Counted from the stretch's first letter, positions 15,822 to 25,455 are shown. The stretch: 64,000 nt of DNA from Aquibium pacificus (GCF_040839445.1 NZ_JBDPGJ010000003.1:124001-188000), one strand, 5' to 3'. The notes: generated by a model from the sequence alone, not told the origin. Made by a program: numbers and translations.

Positions 15822-17984
15822 ATGCATCGTATTCTCGCGCACATTCGCGCGATACAGCCTAGCGTGAGAAGACTGATCATCGTCGCGATGGATGTCGCGA
15901 TGGTTCTGGCGGCGGTACCGCTCAGCCTGGCGCTGTCGGGTTCGAACCTTTCGATCGATCCCTATTCCGGATCCGCGCTGATGGCGTGGCTGTCGGTCGG
16001 CGTGTTCGGCCATCTCCTGTTTCGCTACAGCGGTCTCTATCGCATGATGTGGCGGTTCGCCTCGACCCCCGACTTCTTCGGAATTTTCCGGAACTGTCTC
16101 ATCCTCACGATCTCGCTCTATCTCACGGCGATCTCGATCAGGATGTTCTACCCGATCGCGGGACTGAACGAACGGCAGTTCATCGTCTTCTTCATGATGT
16201 CGTTCGTCTTCATCTCTTCGCCGCGTCTCATGTACCGCTACTTGCGCGAAGGGTCCGGCTGGAGCATGGGCGAGCTGGGGTTCCGGAAGCGGCCGAGCAC
16301 TCGGGCGCTCTTCTTCGGGCGCCTCAACGATGCGGACATGATCATCAACTACGGGCGCAGCGCCGCGGACGATGCCATCGACATCATCGGGATCATCTCG
16401 CCCGAGGAAACCGACGTCATGGGCAGCCGGGTCCAAAACGTGCCTGTCGTCGGACGCAAGGAACAGGCCCGGCATGTTCTCTATGAATACCTGAAGGACA
16501 GCGAGAAGATCGCCATGATCATCTTCGGGCAACATGCCGACAAGGAGTTCGCGGAGTTTCCCGAACTGGTTCGAATCGCCCGGCAGCACGGCGTCGATGT
16601 CGATCAGTTTTCGGGCGTGTTGCAGTCTCGCCGGGCCGGCAAGCTTGTCCTGGAGCGGGTGGAGATGGAAACCATCCTCCGAAGGACGACGGTCACGCCG
16701 GACGAGCAGATGCTCGCGAGCATCCTGCGCGACAAGAGGATACTCGTGACGGGTGGCGCCGGATCCATCGGCCGGACCCTGGTCAAGAGGGCGCTCGACA
16801 TGCAGGCGCAGGCCGTCCTCGTGGCCGACATCTCCGAGTTCAACATCTTCCAGCTCCAGTCCGATCTCGCCCGCATCCATGAAGAGCGGCTGATCGCCCG
16901 TCTGGTGGACATCTGCGACAGGCAGGCATTTGCGCGCGTGGTGAAGGATTTCCGCCCGGACGTGATCTTCCACGCCGCGGCGCTTAAGCATGTGCCGATC
17001 CTCGAGGAAAACTGGATATCCGCCGTCGGTACGAACGTGTTCGGAACTCGAAATTGTGTGGAAGTGGCGGCCGAGTGCAAGGTCCCGCATTTCGTCCTCA
17101 TATCGAGCGACAAGGCCGCAGATCCGTCGTCGGTGCTCGGCTTCACCAAGCGGGTCGCCGAACAGATCGTCAATTCCATGCACTACATGCAGACCATGAG
17201 GACCGCAGCGTTCGGTCGCGCGACGAATTTCATCGGCGTCAGGTTCGGCAACGTGTTCGGCAGCGATGGCTCCGTGTCGACCATCTTCCAGCGCCAGATC
17301 GATGCCGGTGGCCCAGTCACGATCACCGATCCGGCCATGACGCGCTATCTCATGACGATCGGGGAAGCGGTCGATCTCGTCATCCTGTCCGCGGCCGATT
17401 CTGCCCAGCGCAGACCCGAGGACGGACCCGGCATATACATGCTCGACATGGGCGAGCCCGTCTCGATCATGGCGGTGGCCGACATCATGATCCGCCTAGC
17501 CGGCAAGGAACCCAACCGCGACATCCCCATCGTGGTGACCGGACGCCGACCGGGCGAGAAGGTCCATGAAATCCTGAGCGCGCCCGGCGAGGATATCGCC
17601 GACATCGGCGTCCCGAGCGTCTTCGGTCTGAGGACCGGCGTGTTCGATTGGAAAGAGATAGCGGCGGCGCTGGAGCGGCTGTCGAATGCCGTCGAGAGAG
17701 ACGACAAGGATGACGCAATGGCGATCATGAAGGCGCTCTACAAGCCCGCGATCAGCCATCGTGCCGAAGGCGGTCCCGCCGAAGTTCCGCAGAACGGTGC
17801 GGGTTCGGACACGGCCGCCCATTCGGCCGAATACAAGAACGGCAAGCCTGCGTTCGAACCCCTCGCGGGGAAGAGCGTGGTCGCAAAGGAGGCGAGGGGG
17901 GATCGCCCCGTCCAGGGCCTTCCGAAGGTGGTCCATTTCCCGGCCCGCCTTCCTCCCTCCGAACTCGAGGCGGCGAAATCCTGA
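15822..17984 (+). CDS. Membrane-bound UDP-GlcNAc 4,6-dehydratase-like protein (WbpM/WreV type)
   Basis: 720 residues. Several N-terminal membrane helices (about 20-125) precede a CoA-binding-like domain and then a short-chain dehydrogenase domain: TGGAGSIGRTLVKRAL for NAD binding, FHAAALKHVPILEEN, and SSDKAADPSSVLGFTKR in the catalytic loop. This is the layout of WbpM/CapD enzymes that turn UDP-GlcNAc into UDP-4-keto-6-deoxy-GlcNAc, the first step to UDP-QuiNAc or UDP-FucNAc. The C-terminal 90 residues are a low-complexity extension. ATG 15822 with GGAGAG upstream is preferred over an earlier TTG at 15786. It opens the polysaccharide island. Confidence 0.88.
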   Translation: MHRILAHIRAIQPSVRRLIIVAMDVAMVLAAVPLSLALSGSNLSIDPYSGSALMAWLSVGVFGHLLFRYSGLYRMMWRFASTPDFFGIFRNCLILTISLYLTAISIRMFYPIAGLNERQFIVFFMMSFVFISSPRLMYRYLREGSGWSMGELGFRKRPSTRALFFGRLNDADMIINYGRSAADDAIDIIGIISPEETDVMGSRVQNVPVVGRKEQARHVLYEYLKDSEKIAMIIFGQHADKEFAEFPELVRIARQHGVDVDQFSGVLQSRRAGKLVLERVEMETILRRTTVTPDEQMLASILRDKRILVTGGAGSIGRTLVKRALDMQAQAVLVADISEFNIFQLQSDLARIHEERLIARLVDICDRQAFARVVKDFRPDVIFHAAALKHVPILEENWISAVGTNVFGTRNCVEVAAECKVPHFVLISSDKAADPSSVLGFTKRVAEQIVNSMHYMQTMRTAAFGRATNFIGVRFGNVFGSDGSVSTIFQRQIDAGGPVTITDPAMTRYLMTIGEAVDLVILSAADSAQRRPEDGPGIYMLDMGEPVSIMAVADIMIRLAGKEPNRDIPIVVTGRRPGEKVHEILSAPGEDIADIGVPSVFGLRTGVFDWKEIAAALERLSNAVERDDKDDAMAIMKALYKPAISHRAEGGPAEVPQNGAGSDTAAHSAEYKNGKPAFEPLAGKSVVAKEARGDRPVQGLPKVVHFPARLPPSELEAAKS

Positions 17985-17988
17985 GCCG

Positions 17989-19230
17989 TCAGGTTTCGCG
18001 GGCGCCGATCTCGGGAGAGATCGAACCCGCTTCGGATCCGGCCGGCCGATCCTCGCCGCATGCCAGGAAAGCCGCCACGATCGTTCCGTAGACGAAGAGC
18101 GCGTCGAGGATGTCGTGTCCGAACATGATCCCGACCGTTCCGCTGACGAGGTAGCTCGTCGAAAGCAGGAGCGAGAGTGCGAAGCCGAATTTCCGCAGGT
18201 CGCCGCCGGGTCTTCGCGCGAGCACGATGACGGGAACCACCAGGATGCCAAGCACTGCGACCACTCCGAATATCCCTGACATCACCCAGGCGTTCATCAC
18301 GAAATTGTGGAAGTGCGTGTATCCACCGATCAACTCGTCGGCCGCGTCGGGTCCATGTCCCAGAAGCGGGCGTTCGAGGATGAGCCGGTAGCCGGTTTCC
18401 CAGACGCGCAGCCTCGTGCCGAGGGAATTGTCGAGATCCCCCTCGGCAAAAACCCGATCGTAGTCGGAAAGGAAGTTGTCGATCCTGGCTTCCGCCAGAG
18501 GATACGCCAGCACACCTATGACCAGGGCGAGTGCTCCGGCGATCGCCGCGCGCCGCGGTGAAAAGAGCCGCCGCATTTCCGCAGGATAGAGGAAAGCCAG
18601 CACGACCGGCGCGATGAGGATGATCGGCCACAGCGACCGCGTCCCGGACATCAGGATCGACCCCGCCGCCAGGACGGCCGCTACGAGACTGGCCAGTCCC
18701 ACCGTTCCGCCGTTCCTGAGGGCGACGATGATGCAGCCTCCATAGATCACCGTGTTCACCAGCGCGAACGGACCTTGGTTGCCGGCCAGCCCCTCCGCCC
18801 TGACCGCTCCCATCCAGAAGACCTCGACTGCGGCGTAGATGAAGCCGGCGAAAGCGCCGATGACGAAGCCCGCCTCCAGAGCGGTCGCGATCGCCGCTCT
18901 CCTTGAAATCTCCAGCCTGGCGTAGATCAGCGGAAAGGCCAGGAACGGGACGTTCTGCACCAGCGGCCAGAGCGATTTCAGGTGGCTGTAGTGGATTAGG
19001 CTGGAGAAGGCCTCCACCAGGTAGAAGAAGGCGAACGCCATGGTGATCGCCCGCACGTCGCGGTCCTTCGTGAACGACAGGCGCCCGCGCATGGCGTGAT
19101 ACAGATTGGCATAGACCGCGCCGCCGACCAGGATGCTTATTCCGCTGCCGATGACACCACCGCCACCCATCACGGCGGCGGTGAACAGCTTGTTGTTCCG
19201 GTCGAGGGCTGGCGGCAGCGAAGGATTCAT
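17989..19230 (-). CDS. O-antigen ligase / polymerase family membrane protein
   Basis: 413 residues, about ten hydrophobic helices. The periplasmic loop SLGTRLRVWETGYRLILERP, then GHGPDAADEL and THFHNFVMNAW, is the Wzy_C/WaaL signature (Arg, Gly and His positions). Such proteins join finished polysaccharide to lipid A-core or polymerise repeat units. Because the same island has an ABC exporter, in which polymerisation happens on the cytoplasmic face, a ligase role is the more likely. It is convergent with the dehydratase gene, with 4 bases between their stops. Confidence 0.8.
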   Translation of the reverse strand: MNPSLPPALDRNNKLFTAAVMGGGGVIGSGISILVGGAVYANLYHAMRGRLSFTKDRDVRAITMAFAFFYLVEAFSSLIHYSHLKSLWPLVQNVPFLAFPLIYARLEISRRAAIATALEAGFVIGAFAGFIYAAVEVFWMGAVRAEGLAGNQGPFALVNTVIYGGCIIVALRNGGTVGLASLVAAVLAAGSILMSGTRSLWPIILIAPVVLAFLYPAEMRRLFSPRRAAIAGALALVIGVLAYPLAEARIDNFLSDYDRVFAEGDLDNSLGTRLRVWETGYRLILERPLLGHGPDAADELIGGYTHFHNFVMNAWVMSGIFGVVAVLGILVVPVIVLARRPGGDLRKFGFALSLLLSTSYLVSGTVGIMFGHDILDALFVYGTIVAAFLACGEDRPAGSEAGSISPEIGARET

Positions 19231-19308
19231 GAGGTGCTCAAACCGGTTCTTGTTGTCTGCCGGCTGTCTCGGCCGGCAGGAATGGACCAGATGCCGGTCC
19301 GGATCAGT

Positions 19309-20244
19309 TCATTTAGCGGGCAAGCCGCGCCGTGCATATCGGCTAATTCGCTCCGCGGTGTCGGCGACCGGTTGCCACCCGGTGGTAGCAAGCCGGGAAG
19401 GATCCACGAGAAGGGGCTCGCTTAGCCTCCGCCAGAGACCTTCCTGCCCGCTCGCCCTGGCGATCAGGCGCAGCAGGGACGGTGAAACGCTGAAGACGCC
19501 AGGCCCGCGCCCGAGCCCCTTGCGAACCGCGGCGACGATCTCCGGCACCGTCAGCGGATTCAGGTCCGCGACCATGTAGACGCCCGGCGGGGCGAGGGGA
19601 GACCGGAGCACGTGCCGCGCTGCCTCGGCGAGGCTCTCCACGTCCACGAGAGAGCGTCGCGTGGTCAGACCCGATAAGGGCAGCGGCAGGGGGAGGGACG
19701 CCAACCGGGTGAGAACGCGGAAGCTGCCGCGAGACCCCGGACCGTAGACCGGCGCCGGTCGCAGGATGAAACACCGGTCCGCCGGCCCGAGCGCCGCCTG
19801 GACGCGCTTCTCGCCTTCGAGCTTCGATCGTCCGTAATCGTCCAATGGGGCTTCGGCGGACGATTCCGAGATCGATTCGCCGGAGGCCCCGTCGGAGACG
19901 GCGCGCACGGAGGAGAGCAGGACGAAACGGCCCGGCAGCACGTCTGCGGCCGCGCGGGCGAGCCGTCCGGGAAGCGCCACGTTGGGCTCGTGGCAGAGTT
20001 CATAGGCAAGGGCCCTGTTCTCTCCCGCGCAGTGAACGACGTGCGTGACACCGGCGAGCAGCGGCTTCCATCCGCTCGTGCCGCTGTCCGGGTCAGGAAG
20101 CCTGGCCGTTTCGGCATACTCCGCGCCGAGTTTCGCAGGCTCCCGGGAAACCGCCCGGATCCCGTAGCCGCAGGCCATGAGGGTTCGTCCGACGACGCCG
20201 CCGATGAACCCGCTCGCTCCAGTCAGCAACACCATCTCCGGCAT
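19309..20244 (-). CDS. NAD-dependent epimerase/reductase (WbpV/WreQ-like)
   Basis: 311 residues. Extended SDR fold: TGASGFIGGVVGRTLM binds NAD(P), SSVRAVSDG plus DYGRSKLEGEK supply the Ser and the YxxxK catalytic pair. By context with a UDP-GlcNAc 4,6-dehydratase-like gene and an initiating sugar-phosphate transferase, it is a good candidate for the reductase that converts UDP-4-keto-6-deoxy-GlcNAc into UDP-N-acetylquinovosamine (WreQ in Rhizobium etli, WbpV in Pseudomonas). A simple UDP-hexose 4-epimerase is the alternative. The start ATG at 20244 is followed closely by the Rossmann strand. Confidence 0.78.
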   Translation of the reverse strand: MPEMVLLTGASGFIGGVVGRTLMACGYGIRAVSREPAKLGAEYAETARLPDPDSGTSGWKPLLAGVTHVVHCAGENRALAYELCHEPNVALPGRLARAAADVLPGRFVLLSSVRAVSDGASGESISESSAEAPLDDYGRSKLEGEKRVQAALGPADRCFILRPAPVYGPGSRGSFRVLTRLASLPLPLPLSGLTTRRSLVDVESLAEAARHVLRSPLAPPGVYMVADLNPLTVPEIVAAVRKGLGRGPGVFSVSPSLLRLIARASGQEGLWRRLSEPLLVDPSRLATTGWQPVADTAERISRYARRGLPAK

Positions 20245-20274
20245 GGCAGGCTCACCATCTCATGCTGACGGAAC

Positions 20275-21408
20275 TCAGGGGGTCAGGCTCTCGTTCCCGG
20301 CGAATTCCCGCACGGCCCGGACGATCCGGTCGACAGATTCGGGCTCAAGGTAAGGGTGCATGGGAAGGCACAATATCCGCTGCGGCACGGCCTCGCTCAC
20401 CGGCAGGCCGTCGGGCGCGGTCGGGAAATGCCGGTAGGCCTCCTGCGCATGCAACGGCTTGGGATAGTAGATGACGCTCGGAATGCCCCTTTCGGCGAGA
20501 TGTGCCTTCAGGGCATCCCTGCGCCGGGTCTCGATGGCGAACTGCGCCCATGCCGAGCGTGTCCCCTCCGTCAGGTCGGGCACTCGGACCACGCCGGCAA
20601 GGCCATCGACATAATTCTTCGCGACGGTCTGGCGCGCGTCCATTTCTTCCTCGAGAATCTCGAGCTTCTCGATCAGGACGGCCGCCTGGATCGTGTCGAG
20701 CCGGGAGTTCAAGCCGACGCGTACGTTGTCGTACTGGGTCTTGCCCTTGCCGTGGAACGCCAGCGACCGAAGCACCTCGGCCAGTGCGTCGTCGTTCGTG
20801 AACATCGCCCCTCCGTCGCCGTAGCAGCCGAGAGGTTTCGCCGGATAGAAACTCGTGCCGGCAACATTCCCGTACGAACCGCATTTGCGCGAGCCGACGG
20901 TCCCGCCGATCGATTGCGCCGCGTCCTCAATGACCATGAGGCCTTCACGAGCGGCGATCGCCTCGATCGCCGCGTAGTCGGCCGCCCGGCCGAACAGGTC
21001 GACGGGTATGATCGCCCGGGGCCGGAGCCGGCCATGCTCCTTGATGAACCGGATCGCCGCTTCCAGGCTGTCGATCGAGATGTTGTAGTCGCTCGGGTTC
21101 ACGTCGACGAAAACCGGTTCGGCGCCGGCTAGCGCCACCACTTCGGCGGTCGCGGCGAAAGTGAAGGAGGGAACGAAGACGGCGTCCCCCGCGCCGATGC
21201 CGGCCGCCATCAGCGGTATCAGCAGCGCGTCGGTGCCGTTGGCGCAGCCTATCGCATGCTTTGTCCCAATGTATTGCGCCATCCGCGCTTCGAATTCGGC
21301 GACTTCGGGACCGAAGATGTAGGCGCCGCTTTCGACAACCCGGTTGATCGCGCGGGGCAGTCTTTCCCCAAGGCGCTTCCGTTGGGCGGCGAGATCGATG
21401 AACTGCAA
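20275..21408 (-). CDS. DegT/DnrJ/EryC1 family PLP aminotransferase (WbpE-like)
   Basis: 377 residues. It begins QFIDLAAQRKRLG, as WbpE-type nucleotide-sugar aminotransferases do. GCANGTDALLIPLMAAG binds PLP phosphate, EDAAQSIGG follows, and SFYPAKPLGCYGDGG contains the PLP lysine. The start is TTG at 21408, chosen because a strong GGAGGT lies five bases before it; the frame stays open for another 53 codons upstream but with no ribosome site. With the adjacent UDP-sugar 6-dehydrogenase it may make an amino-uronic acid derivative, though the WbpB and WbpD partners of that pathway are not in the window. Confidence 0.87.
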   Translation of the reverse strand: MQFIDLAAQRKRLGERLPRAINRVVESGAYIFGPEVAEFEARMAQYIGTKHAIGCANGTDALLIPLMAAGIGAGDAVFVPSFTFAATAEVVALAGAEPVFVDVNPSDYNISIDSLEAAIRFIKEHGRLRPRAIIPVDLFGRAADYAAIEAIAAREGLMVIEDAAQSIGGTVGSRKCGSYGNVAGTSFYPAKPLGCYGDGGAMFTNDDALAEVLRSLAFHGKGKTQYDNVRVGLNSRLDTIQAAVLIEKLEILEEEMDARQTVAKNYVDGLAGVVRVPDLTEGTRSAWAQFAIETRRRDALKAHLAERGIPSVIYYPKPLHAQEAYRHFPTAPDGLPVSEAVPQRILCLPMHPYLEPESVDRIVRAVREFAGNESLTP

Positions 21409-21623
21409 GAAGCACCTCCAGGGGTTTGGAAGGTAGGTCGACCCGCGGAAAACGAGAGACGGGTGGCCCATGTGTACACGTAGCGGCTGGAATGCGCACG
21501 GATGCGCTGCCGGTGAAGCACTCCGCGCGCGAGGGTCCCTCCTATTTCGCGGCCGTCGCGATGGCAAGCGCTCGATGCACCGGCAGTCCCTTCGCTTCCA
21601 TGTGCCGCCTTCCTTAGGAATGC

Positions 21624-22970
21624 TCAGGCCTTGAAGGTGGATGGCGTCGCAAACCCGCGTTTATCGATTGCGTTCCTCGTGTCGACGACCAGTCGTGCAT
21701 GGGCGGACAGCAGCGCGTAGTCGATGTCATCGTGATCCGTCGCGATCAGGATCGCGTCGAACCGTTCGATTTCAAGCGGCGTCAATCCGGTGGACACCCG
21801 GCCCGCCATTTCGGGGAACCTGCGCATGGTCGGAACGGTCTCCACCAGGGGATCGTGGAATTCGACGCTCGCGCCCCTCTGTTCAAGCAGCCGGATGATC
21901 TCGAAGGATGCGCTCTCCCGCACGTCGGACACGTTCTTCTTGTACGCGATGCCGACGACAAGGATGCGCGAGGAACCGAGCGATTTCTTCTGCATGCGGT
22001 CGAGCAGCCGTTCCAGCTTCGCGACCACGTAGGACGGCATCGACGTGTTGATTTCGCCCGCCAGTTCGATGAAGCGCGTCCGAAGGCCGTATTCCTGCGA
22101 TTTCCACGTCAGGTAGAACGGGTCGATCGGGATGCAATGTCCTCCCAGTCCCGGTCCGGGATAGAACGGCATGTAGCCGAACGGCTTCGTCGAGGCGGCA
22201 TCGATCACCTCCCAGATGTCGATACCCATCGCGTCGTAGATGACCTTCAGTTCGTTGACGAGCGCGATGTTCACCGCCCGGAATATGTTCTCGGTGATCT
22301 TCACCGCTTCCGCGACGCGCGGAGCCGAGACCGCGACCACCTCGTTGAAGACCGCCTCGTAGAAGGTGGCGACGAGTTTCGACGCCGCCTCGCCGTCCCC
22401 CGACGTCACCTTGGGAATGACGGTGGTGGTGTATCTCTTGTTCCCCGGATCCTCTCGCTCGGGGGAAAACCCCAGAAAGAAGTCTTTCCCGCTGAGCAGC
22501 CCGGATTGCTCCAGGATCGGCCGGACGATCTCTTCGGTCGTACCGGGGTAGGTGGTGGATTCGAGCACCACGATCTGATCCGCCTTCAGGAAGCGCGCGA
22601 TGGTACGTGCGGTGTTCTCCACGTACTGGAGATCGGGCTCACGATGCACGCCGAGCGGCGTCGGCACGCAGATGACGATGATGTCGCAAGAGGAGAGTTC
22701 CTCAAAGGCGGTCGTCGCGCGGAACGACCCCTCGGCGACGAGCCGCTCCAGTTCCCGCGGCTCGACGGCATCGATGTAGGATCGTCCCGCGCCGATCGCG
22801 TCTATCTTCGTTTTGTCGATGTCGAACCCGACCGTGGGAAAACGCGCGCGGGCGCAGGCGGCCGCGAGCGGCAGTCCGACATAGCCGAGCCCGATGATCC
22901 CGACCGTCGCGCCGCGAGACGATATTTTCGACGCAAGATCGTGCTGCGTCCCGATTGCTGGATGATCCAT
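21624..22970 (-). CDS. UDP-N-acetylglucosamine 6-dehydrogenase-like nucleotide sugar dehydrogenase (WbpA type)
   Basis: 448 residues. Three-domain UDP-glucose/GDP-mannose dehydrogenase architecture: N-terminal NAD site GIIGLGYVGLPLAAA, middle domain, catalytic Cys in GPGLGGHCIPIDPFYL, and C-terminal UDP-binding domain. ESTTYPGTTEE and DVRESASFEI are typical of the WbpA/TviB branch that oxidises UDP-GlcNAc to the uronic acid. It is separated by 215 bp from the aminotransferase gene on the same strand; that gap shows no gene, only a GTGTACAC palindrome near 21474. Confidence 0.88.
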   Translation of the reverse strand: MDHPAIGTQHDLASKISSRGATVGIIGLGYVGLPLAAACARARFPTVGFDIDKTKIDAIGAGRSYIDAVEPRELERLVAEGSFRATTAFEELSSCDIIVICVPTPLGVHREPDLQYVENTARTIARFLKADQIVVLESTTYPGTTEEIVRPILEQSGLLSGKDFFLGFSPEREDPGNKRYTTTVIPKVTSGDGEAASKLVATFYEAVFNEVVAVSAPRVAEAVKITENIFRAVNIALVNELKVIYDAMGIDIWEVIDAASTKPFGYMPFYPGPGLGGHCIPIDPFYLTWKSQEYGLRTRFIELAGEINTSMPSYVVAKLERLLDRMQKKSLGSSRILVVGIAYKKNVSDVRESASFEIIRLLEQRGASVEFHDPLVETVPTMRRFPEMAGRVSTGLTPLEIERFDAILIATDHDDIDYALLSAHARLVVDTRNAIDKRGFATPSTFKA

Positions 22971-23163
22971 TCGTGTCTCACACGTGGCGGCATGGCCTCC
23001 CGGTCGGGCGGCGCATGCTTGTAGCGCAGCCGCGGCCCGGCGTTAAGCCGCGATCGGGCCGGCGTCATGCTCCATCGCTTTTCGCGATTGGCCGCCTTCG
23101 ACAAAAGACGGTAGAGACGAAGATCGTGCACTATCATGGCGCGGACCGTGAGCCGGATCATAC

Positions 23164-23718
23164 ATGCTGAAGCGACTGTTCGACGCCTGCTGCGCTGCCA
23201 TAGGGCTCGTCTTTGCCGGTCCCGTGATTGTCTGTCTGGCGCTCGCCATTCGCCGCGAGAGCGATGGCCCCGGCATCTTCGTCCAGGAGAGGGTCGGGCG
23301 AAATGGCAGGATTTTTCGCTGCTACAAGCTCAGAAGCATGTATGGCGGCGTGCCGAGCGTGCCGACCCATCAGGCGCTGGCTTCCCAGGTCACGCCGATC
23401 GGGCGCAGGCTCAGACGCTGGAAGCTCGACGAACTGCCGCAATTGTGGAACGTGCTGCGCGGCGACATGAGCCTGGTCGGGCCGCGCCCGTGTCTACCGA
23501 CCCAGGCCGAACTCATCGAGGAGCGTCTCAAGCGCGGGGTCCTGTCGGTCCGCCCCGGAATCACCGGCCTCTCCCAGATCAACGGTATCGACATGTCGGA
23601 TCCGGCGAGGCTTGCCGAAAAGGATGCTCAGTATGTGCGCGACCGCTCGCTCCTTCTCGATCTGCGGATATTGTTCCTAACGTTCTTCGGTAGAACCGGA
23701 ACCGGGGTCAGGATCTAG
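23164..23718 (+). CDS. Initiating sugar-phosphate transferase (PglC/WreU-like, bacterial sugar transferase family)
   Basis: 184 residues, the short monotopic form. One N-terminal re-entrant helix (FDACCAAIGLVFAGPVIVCL) is followed by RRESDGPGIFVQERVGRNG, with the catalytic Asp-Glu position altered only in the usual way, then KLDELPQLWNVLRGDMSLVG and RPGITGLSQIN. The enzyme moves a sugar-1-phosphate from a UDP-sugar to undecaprenyl phosphate and starts the polysaccharide chain. Given the neighbours, the sugar could be N-acetylquinovosamine. It is transcribed away from the UDP-sugar dehydrogenase gene. Confidence 0.88.
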   Translation: MLKRLFDACCAAIGLVFAGPVIVCLALAIRRESDGPGIFVQERVGRNGRIFRCYKLRSMYGGVPSVPTHQALASQVTPIGRRLRRWKLDELPQLWNVLRGDMSLVGPRPCLPTQAELIEERLKRGVLSVRPGITGLSQINGIDMSDPARLAEKDAQYVRDRSLLLDLRILFLTFFGRTGTGVRI

Positions 23719-23758
23719 GAAAGTCGCATCGAAGCGGAGTTCAGCGACCGCATGGAGC

Positions 23759-24511
23759 CTAGGCGGCTTCCAGTACCTCTTCGGCCGGGCCGAAGGCGAC
23801 GAGCCTGCCGTGCTCGAGCCTAAGCGCCTTGTTGCATGTCTTTTTCAGTAGCGCATGATTGTGGCTTGCCAGGACGATGATGCCGGCCTTTTCGGCGAGG
23901 TCGTTCATGCGCTTACGCGCCTTCTCCTGGAAGGAGGCGTCGCCCGCGCCGATCCATTCGTCCATCAGCAGGATTTCCGGTTCGAGGCTCGTCGCCACCG
24001 CGAAGGCGAGGCGGGCGGCCATGCCCTGGCTGTAGGTCTTGAAGGGCATGTCGATGAACTCTTCCAGCTCGCTGAAGGCGATGATCTCGTCCATCTTGGC
24101 TTTGATCAGTTCGGGTTCCCACCCGTTGAGCAGGCCGCGCAGGTAGACGTTCCTGCGCCCTGTCGCCTCGCGGCGAAAGCCGAGATTGATGTTGAACAGG
24201 GCATCGACGCGGCCCTGGATGGACAGCGTTCCGCTCGTCGGCGGGTAGATGCCGTAGAGCACCTTGAGCAGCGTCGTCTTGCCCGAGCCATTGGCGCCGA
24301 CGAGCCCGAGCCTGTCGCCGGCTTCGACAGACAGGGTGATGTCGTTCAGCGCCTCGACGTAGCGGCGCGTGGACTTGCGGTCGACACGGCCGCCGACGCT
24401 CGTCGGCAGGGCTCCGGATGCCGCTCTCGGCCCCTGCCGCAGGCTCTCCAGCGACAGCTTGCGGGTGATCGGGTAGCGGAGACCGAGGTTTTCGATGCGG
24501 ATCGAGACCAT
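23759..24511 (-). CDS. Polysaccharide ABC exporter, ATP-binding protein (Wzt-like)
   Basis: 250 residues. Walker A GANGSGKTTL, signature YSQGMAARLAFA in place of LSGGQ, Walker B ILLMDEWIGAGD, switch His in ASHNHALL: the KpsT/Wzt subgroup of exporters for capsule and O-antigen. The C-terminal carbohydrate-binding domain of classical Wzt proteins is absent, so it should not read the cap of the polymer itself. The ATG at 24511 was chosen; the frame further upstream overlaps the permease gene and is a shadow. Only 20 bases separate it from the permease. Confidence 0.88.
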   Translation of the reverse strand: MVSIRIENLGLRYPITRKLSLESLRQGPRAASGALPTSVGGRVDRKSTRRYVEALNDITLSVEAGDRLGLVGANGSGKTTLLKVLYGIYPPTSGTLSIQGRVDALFNINLGFRREATGRRNVYLRGLLNGWEPELIKAKMDEIIAFSELEEFIDMPFKTYSQGMAARLAFAVATSLEPEILLMDEWIGAGDASFQEKARKRMNDLAEKAGIIVLASHNHALLKKTCNKALRLEHGRLVAFGPAEEVLEAA

Positions 24512-24531
24512 CGTTGACTTGGGTCCAATCG

Positions 24532-25455
24532 CTAGATCATGAACACGATGCGGCGCCGGTAGTAGCCGAGCGCCAGGATGGCCGCGATCCACAGCCCTCC
24601 CGACATCAGCCCCACCATGGCCCACGAATGCAGCGCAATCGTATCGAAGATGATCGGGGTGCGCACGATGTCGAGATAGTAGGTGAAGGGATTCCACTGG
24701 TAGAGCAGCGCCCGCAGGCCGGATTCGCTCGGCTTGGACCAGAAGATCGGTGTGACGAAGAAGCCGACGCGAATGATGTTTCCCATGAAGAACTGGATGT
24801 CGGGAAAGATTACGCCAAGGATGCCGAGCAGGATGATGACGGCCGGCGCCGTGAGGACGAGCACCAGAATTCCGCCGAGTGAGGTCAGCCACAGCGTCGT
24901 CGGTATGGCACCGGTCCACAGGAGCACGATCGCGGCACCGGCGACCATGTAGCCGCCGCGGATGACGGAGCGCATTGTCTGGCGCAGGACATAGATGGAG
25001 AGCGGCAACACCGTTCCCTTGATGAAGCCCTCTTCGCGGGTGAATATCCCGCAGCCTTCCACGAGGATCTCCGAGATATAGAGCCAGACCAGCAGGCCAC
25101 TGGCGATATAGGCTGGATAGTTCGGAACGTCGGCGAAACGCCCCATCACCACGATGAGAATGCCGAGGAACAGCAGGTAGTTGATCAGAAGCCAGAGCGG
25201 CCCGAGGGTGGTACGCCGGAAACCCTCGCCGATGTCCTCCGAGGCAAGCGCCACCCAGACGCGGCGACGCTTCAGCGCGGCGACGATGTCGGCGAAGGCC
25301 TCGGAAACGAGGCCCTGCCTTGGCGGACGCTTCGGAAGCGGGGGACGCGTGATCGCGACCTCGTCCCGCCCGGCATCGGCGGCGCCCGCGCCGGAGGCGC
25401 TCGATGTTTCGTCTGGAATCCGCATCATTCCTCTGCCGCCGTCTGGATCGATCAC
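24532..25455 (-). CDS. Polysaccharide ABC exporter, permease (Wzm-like, ABC-2 type)
   Basis: 307 residues, six hydrophobic helices after a 70-residue Ala/Pro-rich cytoplasmic N-terminus. LGPLWLLINYLLFLGILIVV, EGCGIFTREEGFIKG and WSKPSESGLRALLYQWNPFT match the ABC-2 permeases of capsule and O-antigen exporters. GTG at 25455 overlaps the purQ stop (GTGA). ATG at 25428, directly after AGAGGA, is the other plausible start and would shorten the tail by nine residues. It pairs with the ATPase downstream. Confidence 0.87.
   Translation of the reverse strand: MIDPDGGRGMMRIPDETSSASGAGAADAGRDEVAITRPPLPKRPPRQGLVSEAFADIVAALKRRRVWVALASEDIGEGFRRTTLGPLWLLINYLLFLGILIVVMGRFADVPNYPAYIASGLLVWLYISEILVEGCGIFTREEGFIKGTVLPLSIYVLRQTMRSVIRGGYMVAGAAIVLLWTGAIPTTLWLTSLGGILVLVLTAPAVIILLGILGVIFPDIQFFMGNIIRVGFFVTPIFWSKPSESGLRALLYQWNPFTYYLDIVRTPIIFDTIALHSWAMVGLMSGGLWIAAILALGYYRRRIVFMI

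Noticed and set aside
15661..25455. Insertion sequence, integrase or attachment repeats bordering the polysaccharide island
   Set aside because: No transposase or integrase frame and no repeated border sequence could be seen by eye.
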